Shown here piece after piece: positions 16,590 through 24,936 of a stretch of DNA of 64,000 nucleotides; the first letter of the stretch is position 1, and each line of letters begins with the position of its first letter. Made by a program: the position numbers and the translations under genes. The stretch is from Arthrobacter sp. ISL-28. GTDB taxonomy: Bacteria > Actinomycetota > Actinomycetes > Actinomycetales > Micrococcaceae. Where the stretch lies: assembly GCF_018613875.1 (NCBI RefSeq), contig NZ_JAGGPJ010000016.1:62001-126000 (forward strand), given 5' to 3'. Under the pieces are notes generated by a model. That model did no database searches. It was not told the origin of the DNA and saw nothing but the letters and a program-made list of their open reading frames with translations.

Positions 16590-17771
16590 CTAGGACTTCG
16601 CCTTGCCGGGCAATGCGAGCTTGAAGACCTTGGCCCATGAGGAGCCCACCTGCTTGAGCAGCGGCCCCGTGGTGTACGGGAGGCCGTAGCGCTTGCAGAT
16701 TTCCTGGACCTTCGGCGCCACTTCGGCGTACCGGTTGGAGGGAAGGTCGGGGAAGAGGTGGTGCTCGATCTGGTGGGACAGGTTTCCGGTCATGAGGTGC
16801 ATGAACTTGGAACCGGAGATGTTGGCCGAGCCAATCATCTGCCGGACGTACCAGTCACCGCGGGTCTCGCCCTCCACCATTTCCTCGGTGAAGGTGTCCG
16901 CACCCTCGGGGAAGTGCCCGCAGAAGATCACGGCGTGTGCCCAGACGTTGCGCACGGCGTTGGCGGTCAGCGTTCCATAGAGCGCCTGCTTGCCGGAACC
17001 GGTCAGCATGGCCACGGCAGGAGTGGCGGCGTAGTCCTTGGTGAACTGCTTGAGGGCCTTGAAGCCCAGCGCCTTGAGGTCCTTCTTCAGGGCTTCCTTG
17101 GACTTCTTCCCCTCCTGGTACTCTGCCAGTTCGAGGTCGTAGATGGCGATTCCCCATTCGAAGATGGGTGCCAGGATCGCGTTGTACAGCGGGTTGCCGA
17201 GGTTGTGCGGCTTCCACGGCTGGTCGGCGTCCATGCGCAGGAGGTTGTATCCGACGTCGTTGTCCTTGCCCACCACGTTGGTCCAGCGGTGGTGGAGGTC
17301 GTTGTGGGTGTGCTGCCACGCCCGCGCCGGGGTGACGAAGTCCCATTCCCAGGTGGTCGAGTGGATGTCGGGATCGCGCATCCAGTCCCACTGGCCGTGC
17401 AGGATGTTGTGGCCGATCTCCATGTTTTCCAGGATCTTGGCGACGCTCAGCAGGGTGGTGCCGGTGACCCAGGCAGCCTTGTTGCGGCCCATCAGGAGCG
17501 CGGCGCGGCCGGAGATCTCCAAACCCCGCTGGATCTTGATGACGCGCCGGATGTAGGCGGCATCAGACGCCCCGCGCTTGGCGAGGATGTCATCCTTGAT
17601 GGCGTCCAGCTCGCGGCCGAGCTCGGCCACCTGCTCGTCAGTCAGGTGCGCGGCGGCCGGCGGGCGCACGAGCGGGCTCCCCGACTTGGCCAGGGCCCCC
17701 GGACGGGGCTTTGCCGCCGGTCCGTTGATCGACGTCGATTTCACGGCTGTGCGGTCAGATATTGCTGTCAT
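16590..17771 (-). CDS. Membrane fatty acid desaturase (DesA3-like acyl-CoA/acyl-lipid desaturase)
   Basis: 393 aa from the ATG at 17769-17771 with AGGAG upstream. The three histidine boxes of membrane desaturases are intact: HNILHGQ at about 121-127, HTHNDLHH at about 154-161, and HQIEHHLFPDLPS near residue 345. These bind the di-iron centre that introduces a double bond into a fatty acyl chain. It lies 13 bp downstream of a flavin/2Fe-2S reductase on the same strand, the same pairing as Mycobacterium tuberculosis DesA3 (Rv3229c) with Rv3230c, its electron donor. Ends at a hairpin. The position of desaturation (probably delta-9) is inference. Confidence 0.9.
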   Translation of the reverse strand: MTAISDRTAVKSTSINGPAAKPRPGALAKSGSPLVRPPAAAHLTDEQVAELGRELDAIKDDILAKRGASDAAYIRRVIKIQRGLEISGRAALLMGRNKAAWVTGTTLLSVAKILENMEIGHNILHGQWDWMRDPDIHSTTWEWDFVTPARAWQHTHNDLHHRWTNVVGKDNDVGYNLLRMDADQPWKPHNLGNPLYNAILAPIFEWGIAIYDLELAEYQEGKKSKEALKKDLKALGFKALKQFTKDYAATPAVAMLTGSGKQALYGTLTANAVRNVWAHAVIFCGHFPEGADTFTEEMVEGETRGDWYVRQMIGSANISGSKFMHLMTGNLSHQIEHHLFPDLPSNRYAEVAPKVQEICKRYGLPYTTGPLLKQVGSSWAKVFKLALPGKAKS

Positions 17772-17784
17772 GCTGTGTTGCTCC

Positions 17785-18891
17785 TCAGATGTCGAGGTTA
17801 ACGGGCCCGGCGGCTGCCGAGACACACGTCTGGATTAGTTGGCCCGGCTCGCCGTGGACCTCGCCGGTGCGGAGGTCACGCACATGGCCGGCACGGAGCG
17901 GCGTCAGGCAGCTGTGGCAGATGCCCATGCGGCAGCCGCTGGGCATGAGGACGCCGGCGTCTTCGCCGACATCCAGCAGCGGCGTGTTTCCGTCCGCTTC
18001 CACTTCCCGGTCCGAGGCTTCAAAGGTGACCAGTCCGCCGTCGTGCCCTGCTCCACCGACCAGGCTGGTGTTGAAGCGCTCGATGATCAGGTTGATGGGG
18101 TCGGCCGCGAAAGGACCGGGCGTTGCCTCCGCATGGGCCGCCGCCTCGGCGGACCACAGGGCCTCGGCGTCGTCCAGGAAGCCCTCCGGCCCGCAGGCAT
18201 ACGCGGCGCGCTGCCGCCAGTCCGGGCAGAGCTCATTCAGCTGGGCGGCGGAGCCGAAGTCCAGCCGTCCGCGTTCGCCGGTGTACCAGTGGGTGACGCG
18301 GAAATTGGGGAACTGGTCCGCGAGTTCGGAGAGCTCCTCATGGAAGATGCTGTCGTTTGGAGTGCGGGCGGAGTGAATGAGCACGACGTCGGCGTCCGGG
18401 CGGTGCGGTACCAGGGTGCGGATCATCGACATGACGGGGGTGATGCCGCTGCCCGCGGTCAGCATCAGAAGAGGCCGCGGATGCTCCGGCAGGACAAAGT
18501 CGCCCTGCGGCGGCGCCAGGAACAGCACGTCGCCGGGCCGGGTCTGCCGGACCAGGACGCTCGAAACGGCACCGACGTCGCTTACCGTGATGGCAGGGTC
18601 CTCCCCGGCGGGGGCGCTGAGGGAGTACGAACGCCAGTGGCGCACGCCGTCGAGCTCCACGCCGATCCGCGCCCACTGCCCGGCCTTGTGGGCCTTCCAG
18701 CCGCGGCCGGGATGGAAGTGAATGGTGGCGGAATCCGCCGTCTCCGGAACAACCTTCGTGACCACGCCGCGCAACTGGCGGGCCGAAAAAACTGGATTAA
18801 AAAGCGCGAGAATGTCCTCCGGCGCCAACGGGGTGGTCAAAACGGATGCGGCACGCGCCAATCTACGGAGCCGAATCATGCTGTCCACCAC
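17785..18891 (-). CDS. Ferredoxin reductase-like oxidoreductase with C-terminal 2Fe-2S domain (desaturase electron donor)
   Basis: 368 aa. Residues about 40-260 form an FAD and NAD(P)H module: HWRSYSLSAPAG (FAD binding RxYS), LTAGSGITPVMSMIRTL (nucleotide binding), AYACGPEGFLDD. The C-terminus is a plant-type ferredoxin domain with cysteines in PSGCRMGICHSCLT and QTCVS. It passes electrons from NAD(P)H to the desaturase encoded 13 bp downstream, as Rv3230c does for DesA3. It is the first gene of the two-gene operon. The gap upstream holds a TAAG-N4-CTTA palindrome that may be a TetR-type operator. Confidence 0.9.
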   Translation of the reverse strand: MVDSMIRLRRLARAASVLTTPLAPEDILALFNPVFSARQLRGVVTKVVPETADSATIHFHPGRGWKAHKAGQWARIGVELDGVRHWRSYSLSAPAGEDPAITVSDVGAVSSVLVRQTRPGDVLFLAPPQGDFVLPEHPRPLLMLTAGSGITPVMSMIRTLVPHRPDADVVLIHSARTPNDSIFHEELSELADQFPNFRVTHWYTGERGRLDFGSAAQLNELCPDWRQRAAYACGPEGFLDDAEALWSAEAAAHAEATPGPFAADPINLIIERFNTSLVGGAGHDGGLVTFEASDREVEADGNTPLLDVGEDAGVLMPSGCRMGICHSCLTPLRAGHVRDLRTGEVHGEPGQLIQTCVSAAAGPVNLDI

Positions 18892-19218
18892 CTGTTGGAT
18901 TCACCCATCTGTATCTCCTAGTGAAACCGGTGATCGTAATATACAAAACTACCCCAACCCCCGCTACAAGCGTCCCACATGCTGGCGCCACCGCCCGCCC
19001 AAAGCGAGGCTGGCGGCGCCGGCAGGCGGGATGCGGCACGGAGCAGTGCGATCAGGCAAGGGACGTTCCTCCGATTAAGGGGGCGCACCCGCAGGTGCGT
19101 CGTAGACATAAACAGTAAGTGTACTTACCGACCGTGGGTCGGGGACCGGTGGAGCACATCCTGCAGGACGGTGAGCCGCTGCCTGCCGACTCCCTGCAGC
19201 GGACTTACTATCTACCCC
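18892..19218. other. Divergent regulatory region between the reductase-desaturase operon and the M16 gene
   Basis: 327 bp with no convincing gene. It contains the hairpin-like GCGCACC/GGTGCGT pair near 19084-19100, the GTAAGTGTACTTAC palindrome at 19115-19128, and a TACTAT -10 box at 19206-19211 just before the M16 start. Confidence 0.5.
19115..19128. promoter_or_regulatory. TetR-type palindrome AGTAAG-N4-CTTAC, copy 1
   Basis: GTAAGTGTACTTAC has 6-bp perfect arms around GT. Related words occur at 24836 (AGTAAGCATGCTT) and 39563 (TAAGTGTGCTTA). In this gap it may control the desaturase operon or the M16 gene. Confidence 0.5.
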
Positions 19219-20676
19219 ATGACATTGCAACGAACGGACATCGATGGAGTTCCCGTGTTCTGGGTGGAGGGGCCGCAACCCCTGACGGCACACCTGATCT
19301 TCCGCGTCGGCGTCAGGGACGAGACCTTCATGACAACCGGCCTCACCCACCTGGTGGAACACCTGGCGATGTCATCGATCCCCGATCTGCGCCAAAGCCA
19401 CAATGCGGGAGTTGGGCTGACCTTCACCTCATTCACGGCAAGCGGCAAGGCCGAGTCCGTGGGATCTTTTCTCAGTGCGGCCTGTTCCGCCCTGACCGCC
19501 CCGGATCTCGGCAGGCTGGATGTGGAGAAGAAGGTACTCACAGCGGAGGGTTCCGGCACTGTTCCGCCGGCATCCGCCGAACACCTCCGGCACCGCTTCG
19601 GCCTGTCGTCCCTCGGCCTGGCCGATGTGTCACCGCCCGCCCTGGAGTCGCTAGAATCGGCCGAGGTCCTGCAGCACATGCGAAGCCATTTCACGTCTGG
19701 AAATGCCGCCCTCGCCCTGAACGGTGCTCCGCCCCGGGGCCTCCGGCTCGAACTGCCCGCGGGACCGGCCCGCCGTCCGGTCACGGCGGAGCCTCTCCGC
19801 ATACCCTTGCCCATGTGGTTCGAACATAGCGGACCGCGGCTGGGCCTGTCATTCGAAGTTCCTGCCGACACTGAAGCGCGGCGGGAGGCCGCCAGGACCC
19901 TGTCACGGATCGCCTGCCGGCGCGCTCTTCGCATCCTGCGGCAGGAGCACGGCTGGATCTACGACATCGACTGCCTTCATTTTTTCGAAGACGACCGCCG
20001 GGGAGTGCTGTGTTTCGAGTCAGACCCGACGATGCAGCATGCCGAGGACGTTCGGCTCGGCCTCCTGGAAATCCTCCGGGATCTGCGCCTGAACGGCCCT
20101 ACCGCCGAGGAGCTGAGCACCGAAGCAGCGGAGGTGCAGGAATACCTGGAAGATCCTATGTCCGCCATTGAGGTGGCCGTGGCAGCGGCCGAGTCGCAGC
20201 TGCTCGGCAGGGCGGCGGTAGCACCCGGGGACAAGCTTGCGCTGGCGGAGGGCGTCACTCCGGCGGCGTGCCAGGCAGCCTTGCAACGGTTGGAGGAGAC
20301 GGTCATCTTCGGGATGCCGGAAGGGACTCGCCCGGGAGATGCCAGCATCAAGTCCGATACCGACCGGGCGGTCGACTGGCTGGGCGGCAAGGAGTTCCGG
20401 CGCGGTGTGCGCGGCACTTTCGCCGGCGTCCCCGGCGGAAGCAAGCTCTTTGTCGGCGAGAAGGGCGTGACGCTGGCCACCGACTACACCGCGAGCATCA
20501 CGTGGGATGACCTGGTAGGCGTGTCCGTGGGACGCGACGGCCTCGTAATCCTCATCGGAAGGGACTCTCAGCAGATTCATGTGCGGGAGACGTGGTTCAG
20601 CAACGGCCGGCAAGCCATCGATATCATCCTGGACAAGGCAGGCGGGGGCCGGCGGTTCACGCCCGAAACCCCCTAG
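19219..20676 (+). CDS. M16-family (pitrilysin/insulinase-like) zinc peptidase homologue
   Basis: 485 aa from the ATG at 19219. The inverted zinc motif HxxEH is present as HLVEH at residues 44-48, with the family context VGVRDETFMTTGLTHLVEH. About 400 residues cover one pair of M16 half-domains; the rest (about 400-485) is a separate beta-rich segment (GSKLFVGEKGVTLATDYTASITWDDLVG) like a PH-type domain. No ribosome site is visible, but TACTAT lies 7 nt upstream of the ATG, so the message is probably leaderless. It ends 4 bp inside the convergent hydrolase gene. Whether it is an active protease or needs a partner subunit is not known. Confidence 0.75.
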   Translation: MTLQRTDIDGVPVFWVEGPQPLTAHLIFRVGVRDETFMTTGLTHLVEHLAMSSIPDLRQSHNAGVGLTFTSFTASGKAESVGSFLSAACSALTAPDLGRLDVEKKVLTAEGSGTVPPASAEHLRHRFGLSSLGLADVSPPALESLESAEVLQHMRSHFTSGNAALALNGAPPRGLRLELPAGPARRPVTAEPLRIPLPMWFEHSGPRLGLSFEVPADTEARREAARTLSRIACRRALRILRQEHGWIYDIDCLHFFEDDRRGVLCFESDPTMQHAEDVRLGLLEILRDLRLNGPTAEELSTEAAEVQEYLEDPMSAIEVAVAAAESQLLGRAAVAPGDKLALAEGVTPAACQAALQRLEETVIFGMPEGTRPGDASIKSDTDRAVDWLGGKEFRRGVRGTFAGVPGGSKLFVGEKGVTLATDYTASITWDDLVGVSVGRDGLVILIGRDSQQIHVRETWFSNGRQAIDIILDKAGGGRRFTPETP

Positions 20677-21614
20677 ATCCCCAGCAGCTCCTGCACGAGC
20701 TCACGGCACTTCCGGTAGGACGAGGCCTTCGGGTCGATCAGCGCGAAGTGGTCCCCCGGGACCTTGACCACCTGGACCGGTGCCCCTGCCGCGCGGGCGG
20801 CCGCGGCATAGGCCTCCGACTGGCTCATCGGCACGGAGTCATCCTCGAGTCCGTGGACCGCGTAGACCGGCACGTCCAGCGGCACCGCGGTCATGGGGTC
20901 CGCGTACTTGTGGCGCTTGGGATACTTCTTGGCGGAGCCGCCCATCAGGTTGCTCACCGCCCCGTTGCTAAGGTCGAGCCACTCGGCCTGGGCGAGGTCG
21001 AGCAGCCCGGACTGGCTGACCACCCCGGTAATCCGCACGGCCTCGCCGTTGAGGTTCCTGAGGACCTGGCGGTCGGCGTCCGGGGTGCCGAGTCCTGCCA
21101 GCCGGTCCCGGCCTGCAGCCCAGACGGCCAGGTGGCCGCCGGCGGAGTGCCCCAGCGCCACCACCCGGGTCAGATCAAGTCCGTGCTCTCCGGCGACCTC
21201 CCGGAGCTTGTCGATCCCGGCCAGCACGTCCTCGAAGGTGTGCGGCCAGCCGCCGCCGTTGCCTGCCCGCCGGTATTCCAGGTTCCACGCCGCCATTCCG
21301 TGGGAAGCGAGGTCCTTGGCCAGCGGTTCGCCCAGTTCGGCGCCGTACTGCGAGCGCCAGTAGCCGCCATGGATGACCACTACAACGCCGCGCGGTGCCG
21401 GACGCCTGGCATTCCGGGATGAGGACGACGGCGCCTCCGGCAGAAAGAGCTCGCCCCACTGGCTGGGGTGGTCACCGTACTGGTACTTCTGCCGCTTCAC
21501 TGCATCCTCCTTGGGTCCCGGTGAGCAGGAGGCGACCAGCACCCCCGGCATCACCACTGCCGCGGCGCCCAGCAGTCCGTGGGACAGCAGGGACCGACGG
21601 CGCACATCAGCCAT
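20673..21614 (-). CDS. Exported alpha/beta hydrolase (esterase/kynurenine-formamidase-like), lipoprotein
   Basis: 313 aa. The N-terminus has a twin-arginine-like start (RRRSLLSHGLLGAA) and a lipobox-like VASC, so it is probably exported and lipid anchored. The catalytic parts are VVVVIHGGYWRS (oxyanion HGG), GHSAGGHLAVWAAG with the nucleophile serine near residue 165, and a C-terminal GDHFALIDP with the histidine; VYAVHGLEDDSVP holds the likely acid. Typical of BD-FAE/esterase enzymes that hydrolyse small esters or amides. It overlaps the M16 gene tail to tail by 4 bp. Substrate unknown. Confidence 0.82.
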   Translation of the reverse strand: MADVRRRSLLSHGLLGAAAVVMPGVLVASCSPGPKEDAVKRQKYQYGDHPSQWGELFLPEAPSSSSRNARRPAPRGVVVVIHGGYWRSQYGAELGEPLAKDLASHGMAAWNLEYRRAGNGGGWPHTFEDVLAGIDKLREVAGEHGLDLTRVVALGHSAGGHLAVWAAGRDRLAGLGTPDADRQVLRNLNGEAVRITGVVSQSGLLDLAQAEWLDLSNGAVSNLMGGSAKKYPKRHKYADPMTAVPLDVPVYAVHGLEDDSVPMSQSEAYAAAARAAGAPVQVVKVPGDHFALIDPKASSYRKCRELVQELLGI

Positions 21615-21721
21615 ATCCCGAGCCTACCGTGACGCCGCTCCCGCCGGGCGGAAGGGACGAGTCCGCCGGGTTTCCGTGCCCTCCCTGCCGTCCCTGGGAG
21701 GACGACCGGCAGTAGCCCGCA

Positions 21722-21762
21722 CCGGTGTCACACCGGCGGCTGTCGCAAGCGCTTGATAGTTT
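21722..21762 (+). promoter_or_regulatory. Palindrome and leaderless promoter of the RelA/SpoT-domain gene
   Basis: CCGGTGTCACACCGG (21722-21736) is a perfect 15-bp palindrome at the -35 region. TAGTTT at 21757-21762 is a -10 box 6 nt before the ATG at 21769, so transcription probably starts at the initiation codon. No Shine-Dalgarno is present. Confidence 0.5.
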
Positions 21763-21768
21763 GGAACC

Positions 21769-22875
21769 ATGGCAAGCAACTGGGATCGCCTGGACGTCAC
21801 TCAGCGCGACTCCGTGCAGGAAAACGTGGAACTGTATGAGCGGGTCCGGCCTGCCCTGAAGCTCGTGACCCGGGAAGTCCTGCTGATCCTCCGCACCATG
21901 CTCAAGGACACCGAGGTAACACCCCTGTTCGTCACCGGCCGCACCAAGACAGTGGACTCTTTCCGGGAAAAAATCTCCCGGACTGAGGAGCCGCTGGAAC
22001 CGGACGGCCCCAGGGTGCTGAAATTCCCCGATCCGTTCCGCACGCTCAATGACATGGTGGGCGTCCGCGTCATCACCAAGCTTCCGGCCGAAAACGCCAT
22101 GGTAGCCAACCTCATCAAGCGCCAGCGCCAGCTTTTCGACTGCCGGGGTGACCGCGAGAAGGACATCGGCTCCATTGAATCCGGGACGTACGGCTACTCC
22201 AGCCGCCATCTGATTCTGCGGACCATCCAGAACGAGGTCGTCAAGGACTACCAGAAGGTCTTCAACCCCGAGGCGCAGCCCAACGGCAGCTACTTCTTCG
22301 AATGCCAGATCCGCACCGTGTTTGCGCACGCGTGGAGTGAGATCGAACACGACATCCGGTTCAAGGCCGAGGATCCGCGGGCATGGACCCCGCACTTCGA
22401 CCGTCAGTTCACAGCGACTGCGGCCATGCTCGAAACGGTGGAGAGCGCCTTCGCTGACCTCCACGAACGCTATGAGGAGGTCCGCGGCTACTGGGACATG
22501 GACGGTGACGGCGCGGCGCAGCTCACTCCCAACCGCATCCGTGACGTCTGGCGGACGCTCCTGCCGCACGTGGACCGCAAAGTGGACGATGACTGGGGAT
22601 GGGCCGCCGAACTCATGGCAGCCCACGGCCTGAACCAGACGGTCCAGCTCGCCGGGCTGCTCAGCGCCAACCGGATCACCGAGGTCCGCAAGGCCCTGGA
22701 CCACCGCTACTCCCCCGGCCCGGACCGGCTGCTGGATGACCTCCTCCTCTGGCAGTACGGCACCAAACACATCGACCTCACGGCAGAGGCGCCCGACGCC
22801 GTTCCGCACCCGCGGCGCGACAGCCTCCTGCGGCGGCTGAAACAGATCGAGCGGTACCGCCAGACCAAGCAGTAG
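21769..22875 (+). CDS. RelA/SpoT-domain protein (small alarmone synthetase-like)
   Basis: 368 aa. The synthetase fold is recognised by PLFVTGRTKTVDSFREKI near residue 58, FRTLNDMVGVRVI near residue 95, SSRHLIL and the signature FECQIRTVFAHAWSEIEHDI near residue 175. Such proteins transfer pyrophosphate from ATP to GDP/GTP to make (p)ppGpp-type alarmones. There is no HD hydrolase domain and no TGS/ACT region, and the C-terminal half (about 230-368) is a separate helical region. The gene is probably leaderless. It stands alone between a palindrome upstream and the c-di-AMP riboswitch leader downstream. Confidence 0.82.
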   Translation: MASNWDRLDVTQRDSVQENVELYERVRPALKLVTREVLLILRTMLKDTEVTPLFVTGRTKTVDSFREKISRTEEPLEPDGPRVLKFPDPFRTLNDMVGVRVITKLPAENAMVANLIKRQRQLFDCRGDREKDIGSIESGTYGYSSRHLILRTIQNEVVKDYQKVFNPEAQPNGSYFFECQIRTVFAHAWSEIEHDIRFKAEDPRAWTPHFDRQFTATAAMLETVESAFADLHERYEEVRGYWDMDGDGAAQLTPNRIRDVWRTLLPHVDRKVDDDWGWAAELMAAHGLNQTVQLAGLLSANRITEVRKALDHRYSPGPDRLLDDLLLWQYGTKHIDLTAEAPDAVPHPRRDSLLRRLKQIERYRQTKQ

Positions 22876-23011
22876 GGGGCCGCTTCCGCGCCGGCTCGAA
22901 CAGCTGCGGTGTGCACCGTTACCGTTACGTGCCCTTCCCGTTACCTTAATGTGACTTTAGCGAGGCCTCCCGTACCGTGGAAAACGTGCCTTCTTCACCG
23001 AGGGGGGCGCT

Positions 23012-23213
23012 CCCGCGCTGAATGCCTAACTCTGCCGCAGCCCGGGATTCGTCCGCAGACCATGTCCGGCAGAGACGGGGAAACCAATTTCGGCCCGCTT
23101 GAAGCAGGCCTTGGGGTGAAGCCGCGCAGATCCTGGATCCGTCCGGGGCCGCAGCGGCCGGGTGTCTCCCATCCGAATCCGACAGCTCACCTCGCAGGCA
23201 TCGGGAGAGGCTC
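23012..23213 (+). promoter_or_regulatory. Cyclic di-AMP riboswitch (ydaO/yuaA class)
   Basis: The long leader before the NlpC/P60-like gene has the conserved core of this class in order: CTAACTCTGCCG, then CGGCAGAGACGGGGAAACC, CCTTGGGGTGAAGCC, TCCGTCCGG, then ATCCGACAGCTCACCTCGCA and GGCATCGGGAGAGG. The first and second elements pair (CTCTGCCG with CGGCAGAG). It ends just before the ATG at 23218. In actinobacteria this class precedes cell-wall hydrolase genes and shuts them off when c-di-AMP is high. Boundaries are approximate. Confidence 0.88.
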
Positions 23214-23217
23214 CTTC

Positions 23218-23994
23218 ATGTCGTCACGCATTACCCGTGCCCGCCGCGCAGCGGCCGGCCGTTCAAACCCCTTCGCTTCCGCCTCCCGCGCCGTCACGGC
23301 CAATGCCGGAGGACTGGGACGGCAGGCCGCCGTCATCCTCGCAGCATCGGGGCTCGCCTTCACCGGCAGCATGGCGGCCAACGCCGCCACCGCCTCCGCA
23401 AAGAAGGAGGCAGCCCCGGCCGCCGCCCCGGAAGCCGCCAGCCAGGTACAGGCTCCGCTGAGTGCGGACGCCAGCGTGCGGATCGACTTCGAGCGTCCCA
23501 CCGTGAAGTCCTCGCCGGCGCCCGTGGTGGAAGCACCCGTGGTTGAAGAACCGGCCGAAGAGGCCCTGGCTCCTGCCGCCGCACCGGCGCCTGCTGCTGC
23601 ACCGGCACCCAAGATCACCGTCCAGGCCGCACCGGCACCCGCCAAAGCTCCTGCGCCCGCGGCAGCAGCCGGCAGCGTGAATGCGTCCATGGTTTCCTCC
23701 GCTTACGCGCAGCTCGGCATCACCCAGGACTGCACCGCCATGGTGGAAAAAGCCCTGGGCGCCTCGGGCATTCCGGTCGGCGACCTGGCCCCGATGCAGT
23801 TCATGGACCATGGCAAGGTCGTCTCAACACCGCAGCCCGGCGACATGGTGGTCCAGTCCGGCCACGTGGGAATCTTCGTGGGCAACGGCAAGGTCCTCAG
23901 CGGCGGCATGAACGGCGCCAACGAGACTGTGGTTCACCCGCTGTCCTGGCTGACCGCCACCGGTCCGGTCACCTTCGTGCGCGCCGGAGCCTAA
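23218..23994 (+). CDS. Secreted NlpC/P60-like protein controlled by the c-di-AMP riboswitch
   Basis: 258 aa from the ATG at 23218, which follows GGGAGAGG in the last riboswitch element. An arginine-rich start and a hydrophobic stretch ending FTGSMAANAAT form a signal peptide. A long alanine/proline linker (about residues 65-150, APAPAAAPAPKI type) leads to a C-terminal hydrolase-like domain: LGITQDCTAMVEKAL with the candidate catalytic cysteine, and PGDMVVQSGHVGIFVGNGKV with the candidate histidine. This layout fits a wall-spanning peptidoglycan peptidase. The domain is short (about 110 residues), so the NlpC/P60 assignment rests on the Cys/His motifs and the riboswitch context. Confidence 0.78.
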   Translation: MSSRITRARRAAAGRSNPFASASRAVTANAGGLGRQAAVILAASGLAFTGSMAANAATASAKKEAAPAAAPEAASQVQAPLSADASVRIDFERPTVKSSPAPVVEAPVVEEPAEEALAPAAAPAPAAAPAPKITVQAAPAPAKAPAPAAAAGSVNASMVSSAYAQLGITQDCTAMVEKALGASGIPVGDLAPMQFMDHGKVVSTPQPGDMVVQSGHVGIFVGNGKVLSGGMNGANETVVHPLSWLTATGPVTFVRAGA

Positions 23995-24004
23995 CGGCCC
24001 GCCG

Positions 24005-24055
24005 AAAGAGCCGGTGTTCCGCTGCCTTGGGGGCAGCGGGGCGCCGGCTCTTTTT
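24005..24055 (+). terminator. Rho-independent terminator
   Basis: AAAGAGCCGG (24005-24014) pairs with CCGGCTCTTT, with an inner CCGCTGCC/GGCAGCGG stem, followed by a run of five T. It directly follows the NlpC/P60-like stop codon. Confidence 0.92.
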
Positions 24056-24175
24056 GCATTTGCCGGCCTGCCGTTCAATTCGGAATTCCTGGCCGCGAGG
24101 TCATTGACGTCCGGGTGCCGCGCTGGCAACGTCGTGACCATCCGCTGCACGGAGGCGGCCGCATTGGGAGGGGCG

Positions 24176-24799
24176 GTGTCGCGGCACATGGCAGGTCCGG
24201 GGGAAGCCGGGATCCGGGTGGTTCCGGCCAATGAAGCGTCCTGGGAAGACCTTCAGACCGTCATGGGCGCACGCGGCGAGGCCTCCAGATGCCAATGCCA
24301 ATGGTTCAAGATCCGGGATAAGGACTGGCGCTCAACTCCCGTGGAGGAACTCGCCGAGCGCCTGCGGGAGCAGACCGGCTGCGGAAATCCCGGGAGCACC
24401 GCGACGAGCGGCCTGGTTGCCTATTTGGGTGGCGAGCCGGCGGGCTGGTGTGCAGTGGAACCGCGGACGGCCTATGTGCGCCTCTTGGGCATGCGCGTCC
24501 CGTGGGCCGGCCGGGATGAAGACAGAACCGATGACGCCGTCTGGGCCGTGACGTGCTTCGTCACCCGCAACGGCTTCCGGCGGCGCGGTGTCAGCCGGAC
24601 GCTGGCACGGGCGGCGGTGGACTTCGCACGCGAACGCGGCGCCCGTGCCATCGAGGGCTATCCACTGGTGCCCAAGCCGGGACAGGAGTTCACCTGGGGC
24701 GAGCTCTACGTCGGCAGCCGCAGCATCTTCGCCGACGCGGGGTTCTCCGAAGTCAGCAGGCCAACACCTCGGCGGGCGGTGATGCGGATCGACTTCTAG
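24176..24799 (+). CDS. GNAT-family N-acetyltransferase
   Basis: About 207 aa from the GTG at 24176, which has GGGAGGGG just upstream; an ATG at 24188 is the alternative start. The GNAT core is visible: GLVAYLGGEPAGWCAVEPR (beta strands), TCFVTRNGFRRRGVSRTLARA with the acetyl-CoA-binding RxxGxxx loop near residue 145, and FADAGFSEVSRP at the end. An early CQCQWFKI segment is common in the GNAT subfamily with CxWW-type starts. It acetylates an unknown small molecule or protein amine. It stands alone after a terminator. Confidence 0.75.
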   Translation: MSRHMAGPGEAGIRVVPANEASWEDLQTVMGARGEASRCQCQWFKIRDKDWRSTPVEELAERLREQTGCGNPGSTATSGLVAYLGGEPAGWCAVEPRTAYVRLLGMRVPWAGRDEDRTDDAVWAVTCFVTRNGFRRRGVSRTLARAAVDFARERGARAIEGYPLVPKPGQEFTWGELYVGSRSIFADAGFSEVSRPTPRRAVMRIDF

Positions 24800-24835
24800 G
24801 GCCGTCCGGGACCCCGCCAAGTTTGCGCCAGAAAT

Positions 24836-24869
24836 AGTAAGCATGCTTTGCTTGCAAAGTAAGCATAAC
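24836..24869. promoter_or_regulatory. AGTAAG-type half-sites, copy 2
   Basis: AGTAAGCATGCTT at 24836-24848 is a palindrome of the same kind as 19115 and 39563. A second AGTAAGCATAACT begins at 24858. They lie 70-100 bp upstream of the small gene at 24937 and look like a double operator over its promoter. Confidence 0.45.
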
Positions 24870-24936
24870 TCCCGCAAGCAGTTCGCGGCGGGGCTCGCCA
24901 TGGCGGCAGCTCCGTGAAAAGCCCAAAGGAACGACC

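Noticed and set aside
22909-23217. N-terminal extension of the NlpC/P60-like gene
   Set aside because: The extra 103 codons are the riboswitch leader read as protein; the RNA motifs and the ribosome site before 23218 decide the start.
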